Assembly (NCBI RefSeq): GCF_024679095.1
Contig: NC_066563.1
Coordinates: 437,632-501,631, forward strand
Length of the DNA: 64,000 nt
Reading direction: 5' to 3'
Source of the DNA: Eriocheir sinensis
Taxonomy: Eukaryota > Arthropoda > Malacostraca > Decapoda > Varunidae
Position numbers and translations under genes: made by a program. Shown here one piece after another: positions 1 to 49,300 of the stretch. Each line of letters opens with the position of its first letter. The stretch's first letter is position 1. A model generated the notes under the pieces. The model ran no database searches and was not told where the DNA came from. It saw only the letters and a list, made by a program, of their open reading frames with translations.

Positions 1-35815
<35,815 letters not shown>

Positions 35816-36405
35816 ACCACCCACCCTTCCCCCTAAGGCACCGGTAAGTACCAAATAAGTGGAGCATAGGAGTTATGGTAATTTGTTATTGATGAATCAA
35901 TCACAAATGTATAAAAAAAATTATGGGCTAAAAGTTACCCAGAACCAGAAACTGCTATGAATCATGATTGGTAAATCAATCACAGTTGTATTGGCATTGA
36001 AGATGCTTATATGCTTATGATGTAACCAGTAGAAAGCCTTCCTGGATGATATGTAGGGCATTTCTTATGACAGAATGGAATCAGTGGACATCATTAGTTA
36101 CATCCTTTATGAATTAAAGTTCATAAATGTGGATGTTTTCTTCTAATTCCTGTTTAAATGCTTTTCACAGATTGGACCACAAGGCCCCCCCTGTTGCGTG
36201 AGTCTCGCGAACCACGAGATTACGTGACTAACGAACTCCATGGCCCTTCAGCATACATGGACTGGCTGAGGCGGCCCTCGAGAAAGCATTTTCATTGTGT
36301 TATAGTACTGTGTGCATGTTCGCTTTTGTGCTACATGTATATTTCCTATGAGATTATTATTATTTATCATCATTACTATAATAAATACAGTTACTAGTGA
36401 TAGGA
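35816..36405 (+). other. bt: Projectin 3'UTR with a likely intron (35844-36170)
   Basis: 28 nt after the stop there is a strong donor CCG|GTAAGTA at 35844. A pyrimidine-rich acceptor CTTTTCACAG ends at 36170, and the poly(A) signal AATAAA lies at 36380. A junction this close to the stop would not be expected to trigger nonsense-mediated decay. The 36171 exon also has an open frame compatible with exon 37 (see findings). Confidence 0.6.
36380..36385 (+). terminator. Poly(A) signal AATAAA for projectin
   Basis: A canonical hexamer about 210 nt into the last putative exon, and the first good signal downstream of the stop on this strand. Confidence 0.6.
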
Positions 36406-37241
36406 AAACCTGTTGGATGGGAAAATGTGTCCGAGGAGAGAAAGACGACATAACATCATATCAGAGTTCTGTGCACATGACGTGACTAGATGTACGTATT
36501 CAGTTTTGAATCTCGTTCACATACACGCACACACACTAAGCATTTACCCTTGCACACTACTTCTTTCAAATCTTCCTGAAGCCTTCATTTTTTTTAGTCC
36601 TACTTGCCAGTCAAGCATTTTGTCTGACCCTACTGATCCACTGATTTCCTTTGCAATTCCCTAACAAATGAAGGAGGAGAAAACCCACTCTTGTATGAGT
36701 TGGAATTGCACCACAACTCATATGATGGTGGATTGTGTACCTCCACGAATGACTCTTTGTCTGTCTCATCGCCTCTCTCTCTTTACAACTTTCCCGCCAT
36801 GTTCTCTCGTCGTTGTACGTTCGTCAGCCTGAGCACCAATCACATAGGCCCTCCCGCTGCTACCCATACCAGGCTATGACCCTAGAGCCATTTAGGAGTT
36901 ACAATGTTTGTAACCTTGATGTGCCAAATATCAACATGATGGATACACCCCAGTAGCCAATCATGGGCTGTGGCTGATGTGGGTGGCTACGGAGAGGTAG
37001 ATCAAGACGCTAACTGTACGAAAATTGCCATTGTAACGTGTATAAGGCTTCTACGCGAGAAATATATGTGAATTTTATTACTTTTTGTGTTACTGTCAAT
37101 CCTCAATTGTTTGGTAAGATTCCACAGTGCCCAAAAGGATGCATGGATGCCAAAAAGCAAGAATGGTAATGTCATGGTTATGATTTATACAAAATACCTT
37201 CAGCTGCAAAAATGAAATCAAATGCATCAGAATGTCTATTT
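36406..37241. other. Intergenic, nothing recognised
   Basis: Between the projectin poly(A) signal and the U4-like fragment. No open frame with known motifs. Confidence 0.5.
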
Positions 37242-37277
37242 GCTTTGCGCAGTGGCAGCATCATAACCAATGAGGTT
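37242..37277 (+). pseudogene. U4 snRNA 5'-end fragment
   Basis: Begins GCTTTGCGCAGTGGCAG and continues to CCAATGAGGTT. By my recall this matches about 33 of 36 bases of the 5' end of metazoan U4 snRNA. Similarity fades after 37277, so the U4 5' stem-loop and Sm site are missing. It lies about 45 bp upstream of a tRNA-derived SINE. Confidence 0.6.
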
Positions 37278-37321
37278 AGAGGTGCTACTGGGTAAAGCTA
37301 AATCGGATTATTGGGAACTAC

Positions 37322-37509
37322 CAGTGTAGTGCGGCGACTATGCCTGATGAACGAGCCTCCCATTACCCACTTAGCCAGTGGTGTACCTCTTTGGCCGACT
37401 CAGTAAGGAGTGGCTCTCCCATCACGCTGGTCGCGGGTTCAATCCCAGGCAGCCGGCGAATACCCTGATCTTGATTAATTTCTCGTGTTTCGATACACGC
37501 AGAGGACGT

Positions 37510-37562
<53 letters not shown>
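37322..37562 (+). mobile_element. tRNA-derived SINE with (TC)n tail
   Basis: A D-arm-like box A (GACTCAGTAAGGAGTGGCTC) and box B (GGTTCAATCCC) lie about 30 bases apart, followed by a unique body ending ACGCAGAGGACGTGTAAG and then (TC)n at 37514-37562. A second copy lies at 57031-57246 in reverse. Confidence 0.85.
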
Positions 37563-37565
<3 letters not shown>

Positions 37566-37775
37566 ACTGTAGCCCCAATGTTTGGAGGAAAACGGCCAGT
37601 GTGACCCTACCTTTAAAGGCAGCGCACTTGACGCCGATGGTAGGTAGACCTGACCCATTCATGTCAAAGCAGTGCGAAACTCAGGATGATAATGCGCGAA
37701 AGTCGGGATGGTAAGAATTTAGGACAAGCGCGAAACTCGGGGATCACGAAACTGGGGAGGGTACTGAAGTTATTT
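37563..37775 (-). mobile_element. End fragment of the TIR element found at 50170-51922
   Basis: Read on the - strand it matches 50170-50375 closely (AGTACCC, GAGTTTCG-GATCC, TCCTAAATT, GCTTTGACATG, CATTGGGGCTA). Truncated where it meets the SINE (TC)n tail. Confidence 0.75.
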
Positions 37776-38273
37776 TCCGTTGCACGATGATTTATTTTCT
37801 TATAACTTGACTAAGAGAAAAGTGAAATTGGCAGACAGTGAAGAATGTTTGAAGGCACTTCATTTATTGGTTCATCCTCCTAACTCCTTCAATTAGGGAT
37901 TCATCATGCTCAGCAAAATTTCTTGTTTAATAATTTTGCAACATTGACTTGGCTGCAAAACTAATAGTAAATAGTGCCTCAGATGGTTCAGAATTGACCA
38001 ACTCAAACCTTATAACCCCTTAGGGTATCAATAAGTCGCCATGCATCAAGGTGAGGTATACTTACAGTACAGGACCAGAAAAGCCAACATGAGAGCAAAG
38101 GTGAATGGTCTCCTTTACTCAGTACACATCACAACTTGAGAGATCCTAGGACAGAAGAATGAAGCTAGTAATAACAATGGTCACTCAAACCTGAAGGCAG
38201 TGCAAATAAATACAAATTAAATATTAAACATAAAAGTGAGAATTATAATGCCTGCTATGGCACAGCAATGTAC

Positions 38274-38987
38274 TTAACCCCTTCAACACAAGGACGCGTA
38301 TACTGCATCCTTGCGTGCCCCGTACCATATCCAAGGACGCATATACTGCATCCTTGCGTGCCCCGTACCATATCCGAGGACACACATACTGCGTCCTGGC
38401 TCGCTTTAGCCCAATATAAGAGTTATTTTATCTCTATATTTATGCTTACATCTCAAAATTATCAATTAATTTGTTTCTTTATGTGCAACATTAAATTCTT
38501 CATGTTTTCATATATAATACATGATGATTATGTTGAGTTTATGGCTGAAAACTTATAATATTCAATAGCGACATTTGAAATTTGGCACGCGCGGCGATAA
38601 CTGTACGGCGCGGGGCACTGTTTTAGCCCAGCCGTAGTGAGTTTCTTTATGTGTACCATTTAATTCTGCATGTTTTCATATATAATATACGATGATTATG
38701 TTGAGTTTATTGCTGAAAACTTGTTATATTCAATAGCGACATTTGAAATTTGGCGCGCGCGGTGATCCCGGATACAGCACGGGGCACTGTTTTGTCCCAG
38801 CTGTAGTGAGTTTCTTTATGTGCACCATTTAATTCTGCATGTTTTCATATATAATACATGATGATTATGTTGAGTTTATGGCTGAAAACTTGTTATATTC
38901 AATAGCGACATTTGAAATTTGGTGCGTGTGGTGATCTCGGATACGGCGCGGAGCGCGGTTTTGGACCAGCCGTAGTGAAGGGGTTAA
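38274..38987. mobile_element. piggyBac-like MITE with internal tandem repeats
   Basis: TTAA at both edges (38274 and 38984). Inverted ends are TTAACCCCTTCA and TGAAGGGGTTAA. The inside has a ~46-bp GC-rich tandem (38290-38385) and three copies of a ~169-bp unit (CATGTTTTCATATATAAT at 38501, 38669 and 38838). No coding capacity. Confidence 0.7.
38463..38975 (+). repeat. Three tandem ~169-bp units inside the MITE
   Basis: Shared markers in each unit: TTTCTTTATGTG, TGATGATTATGTTGAGTTTA, CAATAGCGACATTTGAAATT, then a GC-rich end. Confidence 0.85.
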
Positions 38988-39887
38988 ATGCACAAAAATA
39001 CAAAAAATACAGTTGGAGTAATGCTATGTAAACTGAATGAACCTAAAGATGATGATCTGGCGAGGCTTTTACATGAAGAATCATTTATCACCATGACCTT
39101 CAACTCAAAGATGAAAGACAAAACTAAAATATCAGAACTAATAGATCTTACTCCTCAAGAGTTGTGCATTACAACCATTACATTGTAAGCCATACCTAAC
39201 ACTTTCTCATATCTTACTCTATTAATACTGGATAAATAAATAACACTCCAAACACTTCCATTACTAAAAGTAAGCATGCAAAACTAATGTGATTACAGTC
39301 TGCACAAAGCAGATATTAACCCTTTTCATAGATCACAAAAAGGGAAGAACTATGATATGCATATAAAATATACACTGAAGTAAATAGTGTGCCTGAGATC
39401 AACATCAATCCACCAGTCCAGTGGGTGCAATGAATGGGTAACTAGTTTACTTGTCAAAAGACTAGGTTTGGACGGATGGATGAACAGATGAGTTGGCTGA
39501 GAGTCTTCTAGCTGCCAGCACTGACTCATCTAAATCCACAATAAAAGACTAGAAGAACTGTATCTTGAAATCTTGGAAGGCAAAATGCATTTCTATTCCA
39601 CAAAAATGAGGCTTAAGTAATCAAAATATTGCCTAAGAATATTAGACCAAAATTGAGAATCAAACCATAAAACTAGACCAATAGCAACTATGAGTAGGTA
39701 TTAAGTAAAATAGAAATCACAAGATGAGAATAAAAAAGTAGCTTAGTAATATCACACTGACTGAACAATCCACCATTGAGAGATAAAGCAACCTGCCAAG
39801 TTTACAATGCTTTGATAACAAAACTCCTCCACCAAAATTATGATAAAAAAAGTTAACCAAGGCAGTACTGATGCATCAGTAACAGTA

Positions 39888-40943
39888 CAGTAAACCCTCG
39901 ATATAACAGACTAATTGGGGGAAATTAGTCCGTTAATTGTGAAAGTCCGTTATGAGTGGCAGAAATTTAAAAATACGTATAATAATACCGATGAACCTAA
40001 TAAACGTAGGTATATAGTTTTTCTATTGTATGCTGTCTGCACGTTGTCTGTATAGCCGCACAGCACACTTGGCAATGGACTGTGAGGCACTGAGGCTGCC
40101 AGGTTGGTCAGTCGGGCCCTGAGGGGGGACGTTTTGTAATGGGTATGGGTAAGATTTTACAAGTGCGCCTATCTTGCACTGGCAGATGAAACTTTTTTGG
40201 GGAGGGTAGTTTTTGGGGGTTATGAAATAATCTGCTAACTGTTTCTGTCACAAATCATTAAATGATTGACTTTTCAATGCTGGTTGTACATCTACTGCCG
40301 CGAAATAGCTTGCAGAGAGAGGTTCAAATTAATTACTGTTTCTATATTTCACTCGCTGTTCACAAAGATCACAAGTGGACAGACTAAATCAACACCAGGC
40401 AAATTATTGTTTTCCTGCTGTGTATTCCCCCAGTGTGCATGTATGGTGGACAGCAGAGTGACTTATTTCTGCGAGGAGGCATTTCTCGCAACACCAGCCC
40501 TAGTAGTGGGCCATCCCGCCGCTGTCCTGTCCCGTCCTGCGCTGCGTATTTCCACCACCCCTCACTGTATGCTAAATAAATTCAAACAACCTAACTTAAC
40601 TTAACCTAATCTAACCTACCTAACACTTGGCTATTTTCCATTACATTTACGTCCTGGATTAATGCATAAGACTTTCTTGTCATGTAAATACATTCTTCAT
40701 TTGAATGGCAACCACATGGAGGAAAATATTTCATCAGGTGGGCTGAAAAAGACTTACAGTAACCAAAGGATGGGACAGCAGATAAAGGGAGGAGGGCGAG
40801 GTGGCTAACAGACACTCGTAGTTACTGAGCATAGTTGGTTCAAAAACTATTCTCGGTCGGTCCACGTATATTACTGACCCTCTGACCTTGTTTGTTATAT
40901 CCGAAATCCATTTAAGTGGGTCCGTTATATCGACGGTTTACTG
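39888..40943. mobile_element. pogo-like TIR MITE, 1.06 kb
   Basis: Ends CAGTAAACCCTCGATATAAC and, inversely, CAGTAAACCGTCGATATAAC, each flanked by TA. No transposase. An internal block (about 40200-40460) is shared with the element at 50170-51922. 38990-39887 and 40950-42115 hold nothing recognised. Confidence 0.8.
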
Positions 40944-42115
40944 TATTAATATCAGCGGTATTAGCTTCACAGTACTGGTATCGGAGCTGGTATTGGCCAC
41001 TTTAGATAATACTGATGATACCTTTATTTTTGTTTTACCATCCAAAACTTCTCCATTCACATTTCAGTGCATCACTGCAGCAGACTTTAAAGAAGTGTTG
41101 AAGAACACTACATGGCTCTTCTTACCTTATGAATATGTCATATGGCATTTCTGTGAACAAGATGGAGGAGCATAACAGGATTAATCTTGAAGACATAATT
41201 AATAAAGATTGTAACGTGAAAACTGAGTTTGTTATTCAGGTGTAACTAATTCACATCTTTGTCTGGTGTCATCTACTGACTGGATCTGAAAGTCATGTGC
41301 AAGGTTGCTCACACAGTTGTCCATGAAAGACACACTGAGGATTGTACAGTTAAAAACAGAGTTTGTTATTTAGGCATAACCAATTCACATCTTTGGCCAT
41401 TTGTGCCATTTTATATTTCATGACACTGATACTGTATATTGTTTTATAACATATTCGAGATAGTGTGGTGGTGTTGAAAAAATAGTATTGATACTAAAGA
41501 CAGTGTTGTGTTCCTAGTGATAGAAAGGAGATATGACTGCATGAAACTTTGTAAGATGTAATGGTTTTGATATGATTGTCTGAATGTGTGATTTCATTAT
41601 ATATTTTACCACATGGTGATAGTAATGACTATGTGAGTGTGTATTTCATCATGGGATGAGGGTGATGACTATGTGAATGCATTTTGTAGAATAGTGCTGC
41701 TGATGGTAAGGGTAAAGTTGTGAGCATACACCGCAGCTGCGTATATTCAATAACTTGGTGGTAGTGATGAGTATCAATATCAGAATCAGTTTTCTGATGA
41801 GAGTTAGCACTGACAAAGTATCAGTAAATCGGCATCACAATTGGTTCGTTCCAAAATATAAATTAGATCCCGAGAAAGTGATGGAAAACTTAAATCAGCA
41901 CGAGTTATCCTACATACAGGAAACTCTCCACAGATAATGGACAGTCGGAGACAGCAGGCGAACACCTTGCCTGACGCGCAAATACTGACTCATTTATCAC
42001 TCACTCAGCCTATCTATGGAAGGGACAAAGTTGCCAATTCCTTGTTTTCGTAAAACTTATACTCATCTTTGATGCACCAAAAATTGATGCACTTCCACCA
42101 GAAACTTTATTTTCT

Positions 42116-42121
42116 ATGAAT
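42116..42121 (-). terminator. Candidate poly(A) signal of the minus-strand gene
   Basis: AATAAA on the - strand, about 370 bp after the stop codon of the cysteine-rich gene. First canonical hexamer noticed. Confidence 0.35.
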
Positions 42122-42488
42122 TTAAATAAGTTTTTGGACGCACTTGTGTGTCATCATCTTTCACATGAAGACATTTTGATGCACATGTGTGTCAAGTGTG
42201 CAAGAGGGTTAAGCTAAAGTCATACATAACTGTTCATGCTTTCCATAACTTTGCCAACAATCACTATTTTCATTTATCTCATCCCCACATTTACAGTAAA
42301 TCCATCACCACTCCAACACTACATAAACACATTCAAGTAAACAACTAAGCACTCAATGATACTTATCACTTCCTCGCTCACTCCTTGCCATAGTAATACG
42401 TGAAAAATAATTCCAGCAGCACCTCCAGTAAGAATACCCTGAGATCACAGCCACAGAGAGAGGATTGTAGGGAATGGAGGAGCTTATC

Positions 42489-42649
42489 TCACCCTCCTAG
42501 GAACATCAAGACAGGCAGGAGTATAGTGACAGTGTTGGTGATGCTTGAGGAACTCTGTGCATGACTAGAAAACCTGAAGATGGTGAGGGCTTGGTCTTGC
42601 TCTTGCCATGGGTCCTTGCCATTGTCATAATACATGGGGCAGTAGTCAT
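42489..42649 (-). CDS. Cys-rich gene exon j (stop codon)
   Basis: [19 protein letters not shown], then [20 protein letters not shown] ending LMFLGG and TGA. The small-residue stretch plus the ~17-residue hydrophobic end matches a GPI attachment signal; a short membrane anchor is the alternative. Confidence 0.82.
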
Positions 42650-43345
42650 CTGTAAAGCACAAAATCCCCATTAGAACACTCATAGACCGGAAAGCACCAC
42701 CTAAACTTATCACACTATGTCCCAAGCACAGGTACACTGAATTTACTGATAAAAAATGCAGGTATTTTTTCCTGGGCCTTTGCCTTACAATAACTACTCA
42801 AAGCAAACAAAATGCTGAGACACCAAGAACAGGAGAAACAACAGGCTCACTTGCTCTTGAAAGTGCCCCGAGACACAGTCACTTACAAAATAAAATATTT
42901 ATTATGGAGAACATGTATTACAGTTATGGAGAGAAGCTGTGGTATGAGAGGTGTGACTTGGATGAGGAGCCACTTCAGACTGAGACTACAGTGAGAGACA
43001 TCAAAGGTGACTCAAGATCAGCCAAGTGAGTAAACATCCCAGAGTATATATCTGTAACTGTAGGACTTGTTACTGCCCATACACTTCCTTCCAGCATATA
43101 ATTAACAAATCCAAAAGTTATTGTAGAAACTAGGTATCTTTGTGGAACCTTTGTATCTAGGTATATTTGTGGAACCAGCTTCCAAATGATGTTGTTAAAG
43201 CTGAAAACCTGCAATTATTTAAGAACAGAGTTAATAGGTTTTTACTAAGGTGACTTGCACTTTCCTAAGCAAATGTTCCCCCATCTGGGACCCTTACTGG
43301 GTATATAGTTCCACGAACTCTCCAGAGAGGCTGACATTTTTGGCC

Positions 43346-43395
<50 letters not shown>

Positions 43396-46300
43396 TAATT
43401 TATTTTAATGCTGATATTGTCAAAAACGTTATTTTGGAAATCATTATTGGTGAGATTCTACTGAATGTATGTACTCTGTGTGCAACAAACAGTCACAACA
43501 AGAGCAGCATTCAAACAGCAGGAAAGCTGGATGCACGGAGTAACCAACAGCATCAGAATGACTTCCTTGAATGACAGATAAGAAGTACTCACACAGGCGT
43601 TCACTGAGGGCGAGGGTGAGGGCCACAGAAGCACTCTCAGTGTAGTTGGAGGAGAAAAAGGTTTGCTGCAGTCCACAAGCAGCCCCAACTGACTGAGAGA
43701 GGCGGATCTGTGTATCACTCATGCGTTGGTACACCTGCATGGGAGAGATTTGTGTTGAGGAGAGGTGGAGCAATGATTCAGTTCATTATTCTACACTTGA
43801 ACTGCATAACCTAAATTTTGTCTACCTATACTCTCTGGTACACTTGTTGGTGAGGTTGGTTTTATGCGTGCATGTATGTGTTCAATATGCCACACCTCTC
43901 CTACACTTCATTTTTGCTTGGTCTTGATAAGTAATGTGCAGGGCACCTGCAGAGGTACTTAACATGCATATTTGTGTTGGCTGCTGGGGGTAAAGGGGAG
44001 CCAAGTGTGCAGGGGAGGGAAGTGAATCAAGTGTAATTGTTAGTGTGGGTGTGTTGTGGTGACAAGTGAGTGCGTTTGTTTTCTGAATGTCTATTGTACC
44101 GCTGGAGTAGGTAGGAAGACACCTACCGAACGGGCGCAAGCCACTCCCGGTGAGGTATATATGGGAGGTGAGAAGGGAGCTGAAGCCCTCCAAAGACCCT
44201 TCCCATGTCCTCCCTAACCGTTTCCCTATTGTCTCACCAACACCAGAGAGTAGTTCAGCATGCTCTCTAAAGACAGATCCTCTCTCTATCCACACCACAC
44301 TACATTCACACAACAAATACACCTTTTCCCAAAATTCAAATTTCAAAATGGCACACCTACATCATGCCTCGGAGTCCCCGCCTGGGGGGGGGGACCACAA
44401 ATTCCCCCAGGGAGGACTCCCCTTCTGGCTGCCGACCCGAGAGGTGTCTTGATAACTCCTCGAACCTCTTTCTTCTCAATTTCTGCAACATTCGCGGTCT
44501 TCGTCCTAATTTTCATTGTGGAACACCATCTCTCTTCCTCTAAACCTCACCTTCTCTTCCTCACCGAAACACAGGTTTCTGAGGCTACTGACAGCAATCT
44601 CTACTCTGTTCCCTCCTACTATCTCTATCCTAAATTTCAATCCAAAGCTGGATGTTGCGCCTACGTGCGCAACGACATCACTTGCTCTCGCACCCACAAC
44701 CTTGATTCTTCAGAATTTTCCACCATCTGGCTAAGACTTCATTGTCATTCTATTACTAAATACATCTGTGCGTGCTGTGTACCTCTCACCTAACTCTACT
44801 AACTATGTAAAATTCTCTGACTATTTGAATTCTAAAGTGGAGCACATCTTGACCCACTCTCCCTTCGCTGAAATCTCCATCCTAGGAGATTTCAATGTTC
44901 ACCACCAGCTTTGGCTTTCATCCTCTTTCATTGACCAGCCTGGTGAACAAGCCTACAACTTTGCTATCCTCAACGACCTAGAGCAGTTGGTCCAGCACCC
45001 TACACGTATTCCCGACCGTCTTGGAGACAGGCCCAACATTCTAGACCTCTTCCTTACCTCAAACCCTTCTGCTTATTCTGTCAAACTGTTCTTTCCGTTG
45101 GGCTCCTCCGATCACACTCTTATTTCTGCATCCTGTCCTGTACACCCTCTGGACCCACCGAAGAGGCGATGCTTCTGGCATTTTGCTTCAGCTCGGTGGG
45201 ACGACCTGAGGATGTACTTTTCCGATTTCCCGTGGAATGATTATTGCTTCCAGGATAGAGACCCCTCTGTGTGTGCTCAGCGCATCACAGAGGTGATTGT
45301 CTCTGGAATGGAGGCATACATTCCACGTACTTTCTCTACTCCTCACGCTCAAAAGCCTTGGTTTAATCACGCTTGTTCTCGTGCTGTTAGTGATAGAGAG
45401 GCAGCTCACAAAAGGTACCACAGCCTTCAAACTAATGCTAACTATGAACTTTACATTTCTGCCCGGAATCGTGCCAAATCCATTCTCCGAATAACCAAAA
45501 ACTCTTTCATTAATAGAAAATGCCAAAACCTTGCTTTCTCTAACTCTTCCCGTGACTTCTGGCATCTAGCCAAAAACATCTCCTCCAACTTTACTTCTTC
45601 ATTTTTCCCTCCACGCCTCAGTCCTGACAGCAACACTGCCGTCTCATCTATCTCTAAGGCTGAACTCTTCTCTCAAACTTTTTCAAAAAACTCCACTCTG
45701 GAAGATTCTGGGCATATTCCTCCTACTCATCCCCCCTCTGACTCTTTTATGCCTGTTATAAAGATTCTTCAAAATGATGTTTTCTATGCCCTCTCTGGCC
45801 TCAATCCTCAGAAGGCTTATGGACCTGATGGAGTGCCTCCTATCGTCCTTAAAAACTGTGCCTCCGTGCTGTCACCCTGCCTGGTCAAACTCTTTCGCAT
45901 CTGCCTGTCAACATCTACCTTTCCTTCCTGCTGGAGGTATGCCTTCATACAGCCTGTGCCTAAGAAGGGTGACCGCTCCAATCCCTCAAACTACCGTCCT
46001 ATAGCTTTACTTTCTTGTCTATCTAAAGCTTTTGAATAAATCCTTAACTGGAAGATTCAAAAGCACCTTTCCACTTCTGACCTTCTATCTGATCGCCAGT
46101 ATGGGTTCCGCAAGGGGCGTTCCACTGGTGATCTCCTTGCCTTTCTAATTGACTCTTGGTCATCCTCTCTTAGCCGTTTCGGTGAAACCTTTGCTATTGC
46201 ACTGGACATAACAAAAGCTTTTGATAGGGTCTGGCACAAATCTTTGCTTTCCAAACTACCCTCCTACGGTTTCTATCCTTCTCTCTGTACCTTTATCTCC

Positions 46301-49300
46301 AGTTTCCTTTCTGACCATTCTATTTCTGCCGTGGTAGACGGTCACTGTTCTTCCCCTAAACCTATTAACAGTGGTGTCCCACAGGGTTCTGTCCGATCTC
46401 CCACTCTCTTTCTGTTGTTCCTTGATCTTCTTCTTTCCAAAACGAACTGTCCTATCCATTCTTACGCCGATGACTCCACTCTGCATTACTCAACTTCTTT
46501 TAATAGAAGACCCACCCTACAGGAACTTAACGATTCAAGGCTGGAGGCAACAGAACGCTTAGCCTCTGACCTTACTATTATTTCCGATTGGGGCAAGAGG
46601 AACCTGGTGTCCTTCAACGCCTCAAAAACACAGTTTCTCCACCTATCCACTCGACACAATCTTCCAAACAACTATCCCCTATTCTTTGACAACACTCAGC
46701 TATCACCTTCCTCAACACTAAACATCCTCGGTCTATCCTTAACTCAAAATCTCAACTGGAAACTTCATATCTCATCTCTTACTAAATCAGCTTCCTCGAG
46801 GCTGGGCGTTCTGTACCGTCTCCACCAGTTCTTCTCCCCCGCACAGTTGCTATCCATTTACAGGGGCCTTGTCCGCCCTCGTATGGAGAATGTATCTCAT
46901 GTGTGTGGGGGGGTCCACTCACACTGCTCTCCTTGACAGAGTGGAGTCAAAGGCTCTTTGTCTCATCAGCTCTCCTCCTAATACTGATAGTCTTCTACCT
47001 CTCAAATTCCGCCGCCATGTTGCCTCTCTTTCTATCTTCTATCGATATTTTCATGCTGACTGCGCTTCTGAACTTGCTAACTGCATGCCTCCCCTTCTCC
47101 CGCGGCCCCGCTGCACACGACTTTCTACTCATTCTCATCCCTATACTGTCCAGACCCCTTATGCAGGAGTCAACCAGCATCTTCACTCTTCCATCCCTCA
47201 TGCTGGTAAACTCTGGAACAATCTTCCTTCATCTGTATTTCCTCCTGCCTACGACTTGAACTCTTTAAAGAGGAGGGTGTCAGGACACCTCTCCTCCCGA
47301 AATTGACCTCTCTTTTTGGACACTCCTTTGACCTCTGTTCAGGAGCAGTGAGTAGCGGGCTTTTTTTTTTCTTTTTTTCTTTGCACCCTTGAACTGTCTC
47401 CTTAGATGTAAAAAAAAAAAATAAATAAATAAAAAATAAAAAAAAGTTTAAAATCTGTTGAGGAAGGCTGTTCCAGGCACGTATGGTGTGTGGAAAGTAT
47501 GGGTGCTTGTATGCATCAGTGTTTCTGTGATATGTTTGGTATTTTTGGCTGTGTGTGTTAAGAGTACAATGACTGCTTGCGCTGTGTAAGTACGTACGTG
47601 GATCAATGTCAATGTGAGTGTTTGTGATCTTGTACATAAGTGTAAGTCTGTGTGTTTGTCTGCATAAGTGAAGAGGTTCCATGTTTATCTGTTGTTTGAT
47701 CCCTGTTGTGATGCCAGCCATTCAAGTGTAATTGTTTGCAATGAACCTAGCCACCATGGTGTTGATTTGCACTAGCCTATCAATGTTTATGTGTGTATAA
47801 GGATCCCACACCATGGAGCAGTATTCCAGTGTTGGTCTCACAAGTGTGTTATACGCTATGTGTTTTATGTCAGCTGTACAGTTGTGAAGATTCCTCCTCA
47901 GGAGGGAGGTGCGATTTATGCACCTGTACAGGTGCCCTGCGCATCATGTATCCAGATCCAGATCTAGAAACCCCAGTGTTCGATTGGCTGTGGCACTAAT
48001 ATGGTTTATGTGAGTATTGAATTTTAAGTTAGTGGAAAGGTGGACACCCAAGATACTTGTGTGTGTGCAGATTCAAGGTCTGTAGTATGAAGAGTGTAAA
48101 TGTGATGGGTTGTGAGCTCTCGTGAATCTTAACAGCTTGCAACTGTCAGGGTGGAAATGCATCTGCCAGGTGCGCTCCCACAGGTGGAGAGTGTCCAGGA
48201 CTTTTTGTAGTAGTCTGCACAGTCATTAGTCTTTACTGCTCTAAACAGTAAACTGTCATCAGGAAATAGTCTACTGGAAGAGTTAGGTACTGAGAGTGGA
48301 AAATCATTAAGGTACAGGAGGAAAAGAAGGGGACCTGGGACAGTGCCTTGTGGGACACCTGAAGAAACAGGGACAATGTCTGATGAAGGTCCTTCAAGAA
48401 GAACACTTTGAGTCCCGTTAGTAAGAAATGCAGTGATTCAGTGAAGAATAGGTCCTGAAATACAGTAGTATTTCAATTTTAGTCAGTCATTTGTGCGGGA
48501 CTTTGTCGAAGGCTTTGGTAAAATCTAAAACGATAGTGTCAACTTAATTAATAATTAATAATTGATAGTGTCAACTTGTTTAATATCACATCAGTCAAGT
48601 AGCCTTGTAATGCCATGAAATGTAGTAATGAGTTGCGATTCACTTGAGCACTTAGGTCGAAAGCTGTGTTGTGCATCAGTAAGGATGCTGTTTGTGTCAA
48701 GGTGATTCATTACATGTTTATATATTATGTGTTCAAAAATTTTACATGGATTCAATGTTGGTGAGATGGGGTGATGATTGGCTGGGTCAGTCCAGTCACC
48801 TGTCTTAAACACAAAGGATTAATGTTTGCCAAAAGCCAGTCAGAAGGTAATGATGTCTTTCCATCATACTCCATAGCCATTCCTAAGTATCAGTGTTTTT
48901 TACAGTAGAGGAGGCAGCTCAAGGGATACATAACAAAGGGATACATAACAAAAACCCAATACCTACCCAGCACCTGAACCTGGACACAGAATCAGAAGGG
49001 TCAAGAGTCACCAGGTAGGACAACAGGTTCTCCTGCCAGAAGCCGACACACTGCAGGCGATAATCTATCACACCTGCACAGGAAGTGAGAGTAGGTAAGA
49101 AAGGGACTGCAATGACTAGTAATAACCACATGACAGGACAGCTTATTAATGGAGTAACTGTGCTTCTATCAATTCAAAAGTGTTCCAATGACAACTAATA
49201 GCCCTAGTGGAGTATACAAGTTAAGACCTAACAGCACCATAAAAAAAAAATAAATAAATAAATAAAACTATCAGATGCACAACCTTAGCCATGACAAAAG

